Notes: a model not told the origin generated them from the sequence alone. Counted from the first letter of the stretch, positions 26,594 to 34,477 are shown. The stretch: DNA of 64,000 nt from Clostridiales bacterium (GCA_031269465.1 JAISZB010000110.1:28412-92411), one strand, 5' to 3'. Made by a program: numbers and translations.

Positions 26594-26680
26594 TATACTG
26601 ATTCACATATGAAATCTCCTTTTTTGGAGCTTGATTATGCGACGTCTCAATGCAGTGCCGATATGTTTGCAGTTCAGATC
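26594..26680. repeat. Partial palindromic element
   Basis: TATACTGATTCACATATG, CCTTTTTTGGAGCTTGATTA, then GTGCCGATATGTTTGCAG: a left arm and a diverged centre. Confidence 0.5.
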
Positions 26681-26682
26681 CT

Positions 26683-27200
26683 TTAGCATGCTCTAGAAGG
26701 CGCCGACAAGGCGGACTGCAAGCGGGCTTGCGGAAATGGAACGTCTGCCGAAGGGACGCGAAGGGCTAGGAATGCAGGTAAAGGCTGCCTTAGGAAAGCC
26801 TGGCAAATTAAGACTTTGAGTGAATCCTTGGAGGATGTCTGCCATGACGTGAATCTGAATTCCCTGCAAGAAAGGCGGCCCCACGCTAGCGGACAATCTT
26901 GGCGAGGCTGCGTACGCTCGGAAGAATCCATGCCCCAAAAACAAAAAGTTTTGCTCTGCAGGGTTGCCGCAAAGGCTTGCGAAGATATTTCTGCAGAAAG
27001 CATAGGAAAGATTCCGAGCTGCAAAGCAGGTCGCCTTCCCGGCTGGAAATGCGTCGGCAAGGCGTTGGCGCGAGCGCCTGAAAGGAAGTGAAGCGAAATC
27101 AAGGAGCATGTGGAAATTTTCGCGCAAATCACTACAGATGTCGCATGCCTGAATTCAGGCTGCAAGCGCATAGGTCGACCGCGATCCTGCGTATCGTATC
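26683..27200. other. Unassigned segment with overlapping open frames
   Basis: About 500 bp, richer in GC than its surroundings, is open on both strands (plus 26816-27091; minus 26683-27171). No frame has a ribosome site or a recognisable domain, and there are no clear ends. It could be another decayed mobile-element piece. Confidence 0.35.
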
Positions 27201-27236
27201 ATAGCGGCGAATGGACTCTTCGCTCAGTCTTCTATA

Positions 27237-27285
27237 TATACTGATTTTCATTGAAAATTACCTTTTTTGGAGCTTGAGTATAGCG
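27237..27285. repeat. Left arm of a palindromic element
   Basis: TATACTGATTTTCATTG, AAAATTACCTTTTTTGGAGC and TTGAGTATAGCG; the rest is replaced by the GC-rich palindrome that follows. Confidence 0.65.
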
Positions 27286-27292
27286 CCTTCGC

Positions 27293-27347
27293 CCACCCGT
27301 CCCCAAGCCCGCCTTGCCTACGGCAAGGCGGGCTTGGGGACGGGTGG
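27293..27347. repeat. Perfect GC-rich palindrome
   Basis: Two 26-base arms (27293-27318 and 27322-27347) are exact inverted complements around the 3-nt spacer TAC: CCACCCGTCCCC, AAGCCCGCCTTGCC, then GGCAAGGCGGGCTT and GGGGACGGGTGG. It is unlike the surrounding AT-rich DNA and has no T-run. Confidence 0.85.
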
Positions 27348-27540
27348 AGGAGTCCCGCTCCAGCGTCTCCCGGAGGAAGAAAATCCCTATGGCGTCTGTT
27401 GCATTTGATATTGCAATTTATAGATAAAATATAGTACTGATTTTTTAAAATATCCTCTTGACAAAGATGAAGCCATCTGATATATTAATAAAATCAACAC
27501 ATTTAATTCATATTTGAATAGTATGTATTATAAATGATTG

Positions 27541-27667
27541 CCAATTTGCAGTCAAATTCACCTATTTTGATGTGTGATTATCCACTTTCAAGGTGAGAAA
27601 TGCCGATATCAATCGCACTCGCTGTACAGTCAAGTTAAATAGGGAATTTTATATGCGAAACGGTATA
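27541..27667. repeat. Palindromic element directly upstream of yezD
   Basis: AATTTGCAGTCAAATTCACC, core CTTTCAAGGTGAGAAATGCC then GATATCAATCGCACTCGCTG, right end TATATGCGAAACGGTATA. It ends 23 bases before the yezD ATG. Confidence 0.75.
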
Positions 27668-27689
27668 TCTAAAAGAGGAGGCAGGCGCT

Positions 27690-27851
27690 ATGCAGCCAAT
27701 CCCCAAAAGGATAGAAAATGTAGTCTCAGCAGAAACACTTGCAACTGTATTGCGATATATTGAAGAGGTTAAGCATGGCACCGTAACGCTTATCATTCAA
27801 GACGGAAAGGTTGTGCAAGTGGATAAGCTGGAAAAAATCCGCGTTAGATAG
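27690..27851 (+). CDS. yezD: YezD family small protein (DUF2292)
   Basis: A 53-aa protein that begins QPIPKRIENVVSAETLATVL and continues RYIEEVKHGTVTLIIQDGKV, then VQVDKLEKIRVR. The 'YGTVxLIIQDGKVVQIExxEKxR' pattern is the YezD/DUF2292 signature. AGAGGAGG lies 7 bases before the ATG. Family members are often found beside sulfur-assimilation genes; here it precedes two nitrogenase-like genes and cysK, which supports a sulfur role for the cluster. Its biochemical function is unknown. It is too short for most gene-length cutoffs. Confidence 0.85.
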   Translation: MQPIPKRIENVVSAETLATVLRYIEEVKHGTVTLIIQDGKVVQVDKLEKIRVR

Positions 27852-28123
27852 GAAAGCATTTCACGGGTTTACATTGAGCTGAAGATGCGCAAGGAATGCG
27901 GGGTCTTTAAACTTAAGCGGGGTTAACTCTGCGTCCATTTCATTATAAGTGGATTTCATGGGATTTATTTTACTTTATTTAACATTTTACCCGGTTAAAT
28001 AAAGACCCGGAATGCGGAGGCTTTGCTTAATCCGGCGCAGCATTTATTGCGATAGGCGGACGGGGGAGTGGACTGTAAACTCTGTAAATTCATATGAAAA
28101 ATGCAATCTATTGTTTGACCGGT

Positions 28124-28166
28124 AAACCGGAGAGCAGGGAGGAAACTCTTTGCCTTCCGGTTTTTT
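28124..28166 (+). terminator. Terminator-like hairpin between yezD and the nitrogenase-like genes
   Basis: AACCGGA (28125-28131) pairs with TCCGGTT (28156-28162), followed by TTTT. The first half overlaps an alternative small hairpin CCGGTAAACCGG (28119-28130), so two mutually exclusive structures are possible, as in an attenuator. Confidence 0.55.
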
Positions 28167-28198
28167 GATGTTAAAGCTCTTAGGAGCAAATGTTTCGC

Positions 28199-28302
28199 TA
28201 TACTGATTTGCATATGAAAATCCGATTTTGGAGATTGATTATACGTCGCCTCTATTGATAATTAACCTTCAAAACCGGTGTATTTGACTGCAAATAGGTA
28301 TA
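28199..28302. repeat. Palindromic element just upstream of the nitrogenase-like genes
   Basis: TATACTGATTTGCATATG, GATTTTGGAGATTGATTATA, ATAATTAACCTTCAAAACC, GACTGCAAATAGGTATA; the core is deleted. It ends 10 bases before the AAGGAG of the next gene. Confidence 0.75.
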
Positions 28303-28325
28303 ACTCGTATAAGGAGTTGCTTTAA

Positions 28326-29660
28326 ATGCCTGATTTTATAGAACGGGCGAAGTTTTCATGCGCGTTGGGAGGCGCGCTTTCAACGGTTGCCGGGATTGCG
28401 CGAGTAGTTCCAATAGTTCATGCGGCAGGCGGATGCGCAGGCTCTCTTTCCGGGGCGTACAACCTGGCGGCAGGTTATCGAGGCGTGGGTTATTGCGGCG
28501 GAAATATGATACCTACAAGCAACATTGCCGAAAATAATATTGTGTTCGGCGGAGAAGAACGTTTGGAAGAGCAGATTGAACATACTGTAAAGGCCTTTAA
28601 CGGCGATTTGTACATCGTGCTCACCGGATGCCAGGTAGAGATAATCGGAGATGACGCTGTAGGAGTAGCCAGGCGCTTCAAGGATGAAAATGTAATAGGC
28701 GCCAGTACGCCTGGGTTTTTGGGAAATGCGCTTAAAGGGTATGACGCGGTAATGGAAGCTCTTATTGAGAGCTTCATTGAGCCTTCGCCGGTGCACGATA
28801 CCTTGTCTGTAAACATCCTAGGCGTCGTTCCAGGCCAAGATGTCTTTTACCACGGAAATCTCGATGAGATAAAGCGCCTGCTGGGGCTTATCGGCGTTAG
28901 CGCGAATACTTTCTTCAGCACGGGAGAAAGCGTATCTGCAATTCGCGGATACGGAAGAGCAGCTCTTAACATTGTGCTCTCTACGCAGGCTGGGTTGGGT
29001 CCTGCCGAGAAATTCAAGTCTGTGCATGGCATCCCGTACATAGTCTCAGAGCTTCCGATAGGGCCTGCAGGAACTGAGGCGTTTCTTCGCCAAGTCGCGG
29101 AAGAGCTTGGAATCAGCGCGGCTTTAGCAGAAGAGGCGTTTCGGGCTGAAAAAGCTTACTACTATTCGTTTCTCGAGCGCATCGTAGACATATATTCAGA
29201 CATCGATTTTCAAAGATATGCAGTTGTAGTTGCTGACAGCTATTACGCGCACGCTCTTACGAGGTTTTTGGCGAATGATCTAGGATGGATTCCCCATCTC
29301 ACGGCTATAAACGACATTGAGGATGAAGCTGAGCAAGCTGAGTATTTAAAGAAATTTGACGACATATCCTCGAAAACAAAGCCAAAGGTTATTTTCCAGC
29401 GCCACGCTGGGCTTTTGCTCGGAGAGGTGCGAAACAGCTGGCAGTTGAACCGCAACAGCAGATATTATGACTCATTCTCCCCTGCGTATGTTATAGGCAG
29501 CGGCATTGAACGAAGCCTTGCCGATAAGCTTGGAGCGGGATTCCTCAGCGTAGCTTATCCTGTGAGCAACCGCGCAGTCCTCAACAAGGGGTATGCGGGT
29601 TGCAGAGGCGCGCTTTCTCTTATTGAAGATCTGATAACAAACCTTGTAGCTGCGCGTTAA
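28326..29660 (+). CDS. Nitrogenase component 1-like protein (NifD/NifK family), first subunit
   Basis: A 444-aa member of the nitrogenase component 1 superfamily, which holds electron-transfer and cofactor clusters in a heterodimeric reductase. Cys12 (AKFSCALGG), Cys37 (AAGGCAGS) and Cys102 (VLTGCQVEIIGDD) occupy the positions of the P-cluster ligands. The TGCxxxxIGDD turn is family-typical. The usual N-terminal extension of NifD is absent. AAGGAG stands 7-12 bases before the ATG. It starts the set nifD-like, nifK-like, cysK, nifX-like, DUF4418-like. No nifH-type reductase is in the window. A sulfur-compound reductase, like the methylthioalkane reductases, is one possibility; genuine N2 fixation is unlikely with this gene content. 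Confidence 0.8.
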   Translation: MPDFIERAKFSCALGGALSTVAGIARVVPIVHAAGGCAGSLSGAYNLAAGYRGVGYCGGNMIPTSNIAENNIVFGGEERLEEQIEHTVKAFNGDLYIVLTGCQVEIIGDDAVGVARRFKDENVIGASTPGFLGNALKGYDAVMEALIESFIEPSPVHDTLSVNILGVVPGQDVFYHGNLDEIKRLLGLIGVSANTFFSTGESVSAIRGYGRAALNIVLSTQAGLGPAEKFKSVHGIPYIVSELPIGPAGTEAFLRQVAEELGISAALAEEAFRAEKAYYYSFLERIVDIYSDIDFQRYAVVVADSYYAHALTRFLANDLGWIPHLTAINDIEDEAEQAEYLKKFDDISSKTKPKVIFQRHAGLLLGEVRNSWQLNRNSRYYDSFSPAYVIGSGIERSLADKLGAGFLSVAYPVSNRAVLNKGYAGCRGALSLIEDLITNLVAAR

Positions 29661-29662
29661 CA

Positions 29663-29888
29663 ATACTGCTTTTCATATAAACCCCTATGACGCTGCGCTT
29701 CACCGCCAAGGGTGAAAATATTAAGTCATTTGTGTATTTGAGGCATGGACAGATATCCATAAAATGTATTTTCGTACTAAACTGCCTTTTTTGGAGCTTG
29801 ATTATACAGCGAGTGCGATTGATATCGGCATTTCGCATCGCTCAATGGATAATCAAGCTCCAAAAAGGATTTGATGAAAAGCGGTATA
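29663..29888. repeat. Composite palindromic element inside the nitrogenase-like operon
   Basis: Starting 3 bases after the first subunit's stop: ATACTGCTTTTCATATAAAC, module B inverted (CGCTTCACCGCCAAGGGTGA, AAATATTAAGTCATTTG, GGACAGATATCCATAAAATG), then AAACTGCCTTTTTTGGAGC, core GTGCGATTGATATCGGCATT, and right end GATGAAAAGCGGTATA. Confidence 0.8.
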
Positions 29889-29944
29889 ATAGATGAGCTT
29901 GAAAAGCTACAAAATGCAATCGCGTTTTGAAAGGGGTTTCTTAA

Positions 29945-31477
29945 ATGTCTAAATATTCCGATGAACTGACTTACGGTTTTGCCAAAGCGGCGGCGCCCCC
30001 GGTGCGCGAGACCCGCATTGGCGTTTGCGCCGCATTTTGCGGTACTTGCGGCAAGCTGAACGAGAATGTGAAAAGCGGCTGCGCTCAGCTTCAAAGCCGC
30101 AAATTTTCTCAGAGCGGAGGTTGCCAGCTGATGCTCGCCATGGGGATTCTAAGCAGCCTCACAAACATTGTGGTAATTATTCATTCTCCGCTGGGATGCT
30201 GCTCCGGCTTCGGGGGTATAGCCGGCTTGCTTAAGACGATGAGGGCCTCCAAGGGAAAGAAGGAACAGGAATTTGTCTGGATTCACACGAATATGGATCA
30301 GCTGGATGTAGTGAACGGCGGCACTGAAAAACTCCGCAATGCCATATTGCATGCGGAGAAGCACTGCCATCCGGAAGCGATCATCATTGCCAACGGTTGC
30401 GTCCCGGGCATAATAGGAGACGACATTGACTCGCTGGCTTCTGAACTTGAGCATCAGCTTTCTGCAAAGCTTGTTCCCGTTCATTGCGAGGGATTCAAGA
30501 GCCGCTATGTGGCTTCAGGATACGACTCGGCGTATCACGGCGTTCTACGCCATTTGATTGAGCCGATTAAGAAGCAAGATCTCATATTTCCCGATGAAGG
30601 GCTTGACGCGTTGGAACGCTGGCAGAAAAGCCGCACAGTCAATATCTTCAATGTCGGCTCAAATTCGAATGGAGATGAGGTTGAGCTTTCCCGACTGGTA
30701 TCGGCTCTCGGACTTATTCCGCGCTTTCTGCCGCTTCACGCGAGCATTGAGGATTTGGAGAGAATCAGCGAGGCGGCGCTAAATGTCAGCGTTTGCGCCA
30801 CGCATGACGATTATTTGCTTGGACATTTAAAAGAGCGGTTTGGCACGCCGTATATTATAGACACGCTTCCGATAGGCATAAAGAACACAAATAAATGGCT
30901 GAGGCGGATTGCGGAGTATTTCCATCTCGAAGATGAAGCGGAGCGTCTGATTAGGCTTGAAAATGAGCAGCTTCTTGAAGCGCTTGAACCTTTCAAGAGA
31001 GTTCTGGAAGGAAAGAGCGTGTTTGTCGGAGGAGGGGAGACGCGAATCCTTACAACTGCAGAGTTCTTCAATTCGCTAGGGATGAAGCTTCTCGGGGTGA
31101 AGGCTCACAATGTCGACAGGTTTGTAGAGGACATTCTTGAAGAGACGGCAGGCCCGGAGCTTGCAATTGAGGTTGCGGCCGGCCAGCCCGCTGAGGAGCT
31201 CAATATACTGAATAAGTTGCGCCCGGATCTTTACTGCGGCCATATGGGGGCGAACGGTTGGGTTGCCCGGCTGGGAATTCCCAATTTACCTCTTTTTGGA
31301 CAGTCGCTCAATTACATGGGCTACTCCGGAGCGTTCGAACTGGCGCGCAAAGCGGTGAAAGTTCTGAAAAACACGAATTTTGTCCAAAACATCTCCGCCA
31401 ATGCGCAGCTTCCGCTTCGCAAAGAGTGGTTCGATTCTGACGTTAGAGAAAATATAAAAGAGACCGAATCAGCGTAA
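29945..31477 (+). CDS. Nitrogenase component 1-like protein, second subunit
   Basis: A 510-aa second member of the nitrogenase component 1 family, presumably the partner of the 28326 product. Candidate P-cluster ligands are Cys60 (SQSGGCQL), Cys85 or 86 (HSPLGCCSGF) and Cys152 (ANGCVPGIIGDD). An extra Cys-rich stretch near the N-terminus (VCAAFCGTCGKLNENVKSGC, residues 28-46) is not part of the standard family and may bind another cluster. The C-terminal half has the typical KSVFVGGGETR and LYCGHMGANGWVARLGIPN turns. AAAGGGG lies upstream of the ATG. A composite repeat separates it from the first subunit; cysK follows after 24 bp. Confidence 0.8.
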   Translation: MSKYSDELTYGFAKAAAPPVRETRIGVCAAFCGTCGKLNENVKSGCAQLQSRKFSQSGGCQLMLAMGILSSLTNIVVIIHSPLGCCSGFGGIAGLLKTMRASKGKKEQEFVWIHTNMDQLDVVNGGTEKLRNAILHAEKHCHPEAIIIANGCVPGIIGDDIDSLASELEHQLSAKLVPVHCEGFKSRYVASGYDSAYHGVLRHLIEPIKKQDLIFPDEGLDALERWQKSRTVNIFNVGSNSNGDEVELSRLVSALGLIPRFLPLHASIEDLERISEAALNVSVCATHDDYLLGHLKERFGTPYIIDTLPIGIKNTNKWLRRIAEYFHLEDEAERLIRLENEQLLEALEPFKRVLEGKSVFVGGGETRILTTAEFFNSLGMKLLGVKAHNVDRFVEDILEETAGPELAIEVAAGQPAEELNILNKLRPDLYCGHMGANGWVARLGIPNLPLFGQSLNYMGYSGAFELARKAVKVLKNTNFVQNISANAQLPLRKEWFDSDVRENIKETESA

Positions 31478-31501
31478 GCGCAAAACAAGGAGTTGCTTGC
31501 C

Positions 31502-32470
31502 ATGAGCAATATCATTGCGAACAATTTGACGGAGCTGATAGGCAATACGCCGGTGCTCCGCCCACGCAAGTTTTCGAAGCTGGCAGGGCTTTCGGATTCG
31601 GAGCTGCTACTAAAGCTGGAATACTTCAATCCCCTCGGCAGCGTAAAGGACAGGATTGCCTACGCCATGATTGCGGATGCTGAGGAAAGAGGGCTTCTCA
31701 CGCCGGATTCGGTTATCATCGAGCCGTCCAGCGGAAATACCGGCGTTGGCTTGGCATTTGTAGCGGCGGCCAAGGGATATAGAATTGTAATTGTCATGCC
31801 TGACACTATGACCCATGAGCGGCGGGATCTCGTCTGCGCGCTTGGCGCCGAGCTGGTTCTCACCCCTGGCGCTCAAGGCATGAAGGGGGCGATACGAAAA
31901 GCTGAAGAGCTTCAGGCGCAACTTGCCGATGGAATAATCCTACAGCAGTTCAATAACCCCGCAAATCCGCGCATACATAGGGCGACGACTGGGCCTGAAA
32001 TATGGGAGGCGACGGAGGGCAGAATAGATATCCTTGTCGGAGGGGTTGGCACTGGCGGCACAATAACCGGCGCCGGATTATTTTTAAAAGAGAAAAAGCC
32101 TTCTGTGCAGGTTGTCGCCGTGGAGCCGTCCGCCTCTCCTGTTCTTTCAGGCGGGAATCCTTCTCCGCACAAGATACAAGGCATAGGGGCGGGTTTCATC
32201 CCGCAGGTTTTGGATTTGTCGCTTATTGATGACATCTATGCGGTACTGGATGAAGAGGCGGCAGACACGGCTCGCGTGCTTGCCAGAGAGGAAGGCCTGC
32301 TTGTCGGCATATCCTCGGGCGCCGCCGCGTTTGCAGCGGCGCGTTTGGCTCGTCGGCCGGAAAACTGCGGCAAGGTCATACTCGCGATTCTTCCGGATAC
32401 AGGAGAGCGCTACTTGTCCTACGATTTGTTTAAGCAGCCGCGCAATGAAAAAAGCCGATTTTGGTATTGA
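31502..32470 (+). CDS. cysK: Cysteine synthase / O-acetylserine sulfhydrylase family
   Basis: PLP-dependent enzyme that makes cysteine (or homocysteine) from an O-acetylated amino acid and sulfide or a thiol; 322 aa. Signatures are [10 protein letters not shown], the PLP lysine in [11 protein letters not shown], the substrate loop [12 protein letters not shown], the phosphate-binding [12 protein letters not shown], and [11 protein letters not shown] near the C-terminus. The ATG at 31502 is preferred because AAGGAG is 9 bases upstream; the frame is open a little further. Within the operon it could use a thiol or sulfide produced by the nitrogenase-like reductase. Confidence 0.92.
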   Translation: MSNIIANNLTELIGNTPVLRPRKFSKLAGLSDSELLLKLEYFNPLGSVKDRIAYAMIADAEERGLLTPDSVIIEPSSGNTGVGLAFVAAAKGYRIVIVMPDTMTHERRDLVCALGAELVLTPGAQGMKGAIRKAEELQAQLADGIILQQFNNPANPRIHRATTGPEIWEATEGRIDILVGGVGTGGTITGAGLFLKEKKPSVQVVAVEPSASPVLSGGNPSPHKIQGIGAGFIPQVLDLSLIDDIYAVLDEEAADTARVLAREEGLLVGISSGAAAFAAARLARRPENCGKVILAILPDTGERYLSYDLFKQPRNEKSRFWY

Positions 32471-32474
32471 TGCC

Positions 32475-32846
32475 ATGAAATACAGGCTAGCGGTGGGAAC
32501 TACCGACGGAATAAACGTAAATGAGCATTTCGGGCGGGGCAAAAGCTTTTTCATTTATGAAATACAGCAGGAGACCGGGGAGTCGACTCTGATTGAACGG
32601 CTCGCCTTCGAGCACGGAGGTGATGACTGCGGGCAGCATAGCTTTGAGTCTATAGCGGAAAAGCTTTTTGCATTTAGAAATTGCCAAATAGTGGTTGCAG
32701 CCAGAATCGGAGGCAAGTCAGAAAAACAGCTGACGTTGAGTCGCATCGTTCCCTTGCAATTTGAGGGCGAACTCGAGACTGCTTTGCAGAAGATCAAGAA
32801 GGCCTACAAACACAGAATATTTGAAAGCGGAGGAGATTTGCAATGA
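32475..32846 (+). CDS. NifX/NafY-type dinitrogenase cofactor-binding domain protein
   Basis: A 123-aa single-domain protein: RLAVGTTDGINVNEHFGRGK, SFFIYEIQ, then GGDDCGQHSFESIAEKLFA and FRNCQIVVAARIGGKSEK. The NEHFGRGKSF loop is diagnostic for the Nitro_FeMo-Co (NifX/NifB C-terminal) domain, which carries metalloclusters to nitrogenase-type enzymes. The start is ATG at 32475, 4 bases after cysK; an in-frame ATG at 32445 would overlap cysK. It ends overlapping the next start by 4 bases (ATGA). Its presence supports a complex cofactor in the neighbouring nitrogenase-like proteins. Confidence 0.85.
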   Translation: MKYRLAVGTTDGINVNEHFGRGKSFFIYEIQQETGESTLIERLAFEHGGDDCGQHSFESIAEKLFAFRNCQIVVAARIGGKSEKQLTLSRIVPLQFEGELETALQKIKKAYKHRIFESGGDLQ

Positions 32847-33295
32847 AAAATCGAATCTTCGGCGGAATTGCGGCTATTATCGCGGGTACGCTCACAGCCG
32901 CAGGCCCTCAGACGATTTTTAAAATCTGAGATCAAAGCCATCACCATGGGGTTGCAAGCACGTGATTTTGGACAGGACAGGCGGCAATTGCCATCGGATT
33001 GGCTTTATCGCTGCTGGGCGGCGCTTATCTTCTTTTTTCATCAGAGCAGGTACGCGCGGGACTGAGCACTGCGATGAGCGGGAATGCGGCTCTTGCAATT
33101 CTCATCGCAAACGCGCTCATAGGCATGAATGATTACGCGATGATGGCTTGCCGGCTATACACTTTGCCAGCGCTTAACATCATAAGCATAGCCGCGATTA
33201 TCCTTGCGGAGGGAAATGCCGCATATCTGCTGCGGCGAAATCCAACAGGGAAGGAATCGTCAGGAAATGCGAGGGCAGGCGCTTATAGCGCTTAG
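32843..33295 (+). CDS. DUF4418-like membrane protein with two in-frame TGA codons (candidate selenoprotein)
   Basis: From ATG 32843 (GGAGGAG upstream, ATGA overlap with the previous stop) the frame encodes KNRIFGGIAAIIAGTLTAAG and PQTIFKI, then TGA (codon 29, 32927-32929). It continues DQSHHHGVAST, a second TGA (codon 41, 32963-32965), then FWTGQAAIAIGLALSLLGGA and onwards to TAG at 33295. The remaining 110 codons are uninterrupted and look like the family: four hydrophobic helices and MMACRLYTLPALNIIS. From memory, DUF4418 proteins have Cys at both positions (FKxC...; xCHWT). Either both are selenocysteine, or the gene acquired two TGA mutations. Confidence 0.6.
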
Positions 33296-33339
33296 GCTAT
33301 GCCGATGATTTGCAGCAAGCATTTTGGAGCATGATCATC

Positions 33340-33390
33340 CACTCTCAATCAAGCTCCGAAACAGGCGGTTTCATATGCATATCAGTATTA
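33340..33390. repeat. Right half of a palindromic element
   Basis: CACTCTCAATCAAGCTCCGA, AACAGGCGGTTTCATATGC and ATATCAGTATTA. Confidence 0.6.
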
Positions 33391-33545
33391 ACCGCAATTG
33401 CCGAGAAGTCGCCCGCCTCTTTAGGAGCGGGAGTATGCTGCTGCGTAAAACCAACCTTGCGCGGTCAAGCATTGATTGGGCGCATGGAAACGTTGCGATT
33501 GAAGTGCTTGCATCATGAGCAGCTCCACCTATAGTTAATGAAAAA

Positions 33546-33586
33546 CCCGGAAAGACGGCATAAGAGCGCTGTCTTTCCGGGCTTTT
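33546..33586 (+). terminator. Terminator downstream of the nitrogenase-like operon
   Basis: CCCGGAAAGAC and GTCTTTCCGGG form an 11-bp perfect stem with a 14-nt loop, followed by CTTTTC. Confidence 0.85.
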
Positions 33587-33669
33587 CTCGTGCTTGAAAT
33601 CGTCTTCAGAGCTTGATTTATTCAGCGCGCCAGCTTGCTGATGCGCATAGGAAGCCTTGATTTTGGTTG

Positions 33670-33756
33670 CGATACTGATTTGCGGGAATATTATGCTGGT
33701 TTTCATATGAAAGCTCATGCTTAAGCAGGTGCTTAGACTCAAAAATCAGCATGCCT
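33670..33756. repeat. Diverged palindromic element fragment
   Basis: GATACTGATTTGCGGG, TTTTCATATGAAAGCTC, and CTCAAAAATCAGCATG: ends recognisable, middle rearranged. Confidence 0.4.
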
Positions 33757-33974
33757 GGGCAGATTCATATCAATATATTTGAAAATATCGTCATAATAGG
33801 TATGTACAGAAGTCCTGAAATAGTATATAATAAATGTCGAAACTCGCTTGTATCTCCAATTTTTAAGCTGATTGCCATAGAGTTTGACATTTTTTATAAA
33901 TTTAACAACTTAGAAATACCTATAAATTGGGATTTTAATGTAGATTCTGAAACTTTCTACTAATGACGCTTAGG

Positions 33975-34102
33975 TATACTGACTTTCATAGGAAATTACC
34001 CTTTTTAGCTTGATTATACAGCGAGTGCGAAATGCCGAATCGGCATTTCGCACCACTCAATGGATAATCAAGCTAAAAAGGAACATTGAATGAAATCGGT
34101 AT
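33975..34102. repeat. TA-flanked palindromic element, near-perfect arms
   Basis: TATACTGACTTTCATAGG; TTTTTAGCTTGATTATAC with the core CGAAATGCCGAATCGGCATT then TCGCACCACTCAATGG; GATAATCAAGCTAAAAAGG; TGAAATCGGTAT. Both arms carry the shortened word TTTTTAGCTTG, so they vary together. Confidence 0.85.
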
Positions 34103-34182
34103 GAAAACTTGAAGGTGATGCTTGGAGCATGTTGCTCATAGAGTTTGCGGCAATGGCGCCGCTGTACTTTATGATCTCGCAT

Positions 34183-34254
34183 TTATACTGATTTGAATGT
34201 GAAAGTTCCTATTTAAATAGGCGTTTGACCGCAAATTGTCGTTATAGTATAAAT
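34183..34254. repeat. Short core-less palindromic element
   Basis: TATACTGATTTGAATGTG, AGTTCCTATTTAAATAGGCG, GACCGCAAATTGTCG and TATAGTATA. Confidence 0.5.
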
Positions 34255-34308
34255 GTGTGAATTTCAGTGAACACTTTAGGGGACGCCGTCAGGTAGATGG
34301 AGGTTTGC

Positions 34309-34441
34309 TATACTGCTTTTCATATGAAATTACCTTATTTGGAGCTTGATTATACAGCGAGTGCAAAATGCCGATATCGGCATTTCGCACCATTCAATGG
34401 ATAATCAACAAAAAAAGGAACATTTGATGAAAAGCGGTATA
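34309..34441. repeat. TA-flanked palindromic element, full copy
   Basis: TATACTGCTTTTCATATG; TTATTTGGAGCTTGATTATA; core GTGCAAAATGCCGATATCGG then CATTTCGCACCATTC; GATAATCAACAAAAAAAGG; TTGATGAAAAGCGGTATA. 133 bp. Confidence 0.85.
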
Positions 34442-34477
34442 TTGGCTTATTTCAGTTCGGCGCTTATGCCCGGGTAT

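Noticed and set aside
28119..28170. Leader before the nitrogenase-like genes considered as a SAM or T-box riboswitch
   Set aside because: The conserved S-box words and T-box sequence (TGGNACCGCG) are absent; only a terminator-like hairpin is visible.
28326..31477. The two nitrogenase-like genes considered as protochlorophyllide/chlorin reductase or true nitrogenase
   Set aside because: No bch or nifH/nifB/nifE genes are near, and the neighbours (cysK, yezD, NifX domain) point to sulfur metabolism.
33751..33963. A 70-codon AT-rich open frame (MPGQIHINIFENIVII...)
   Set aside because: Its start lies in the end of a repeat fragment, there is no ribosome site, and no family is recognised.
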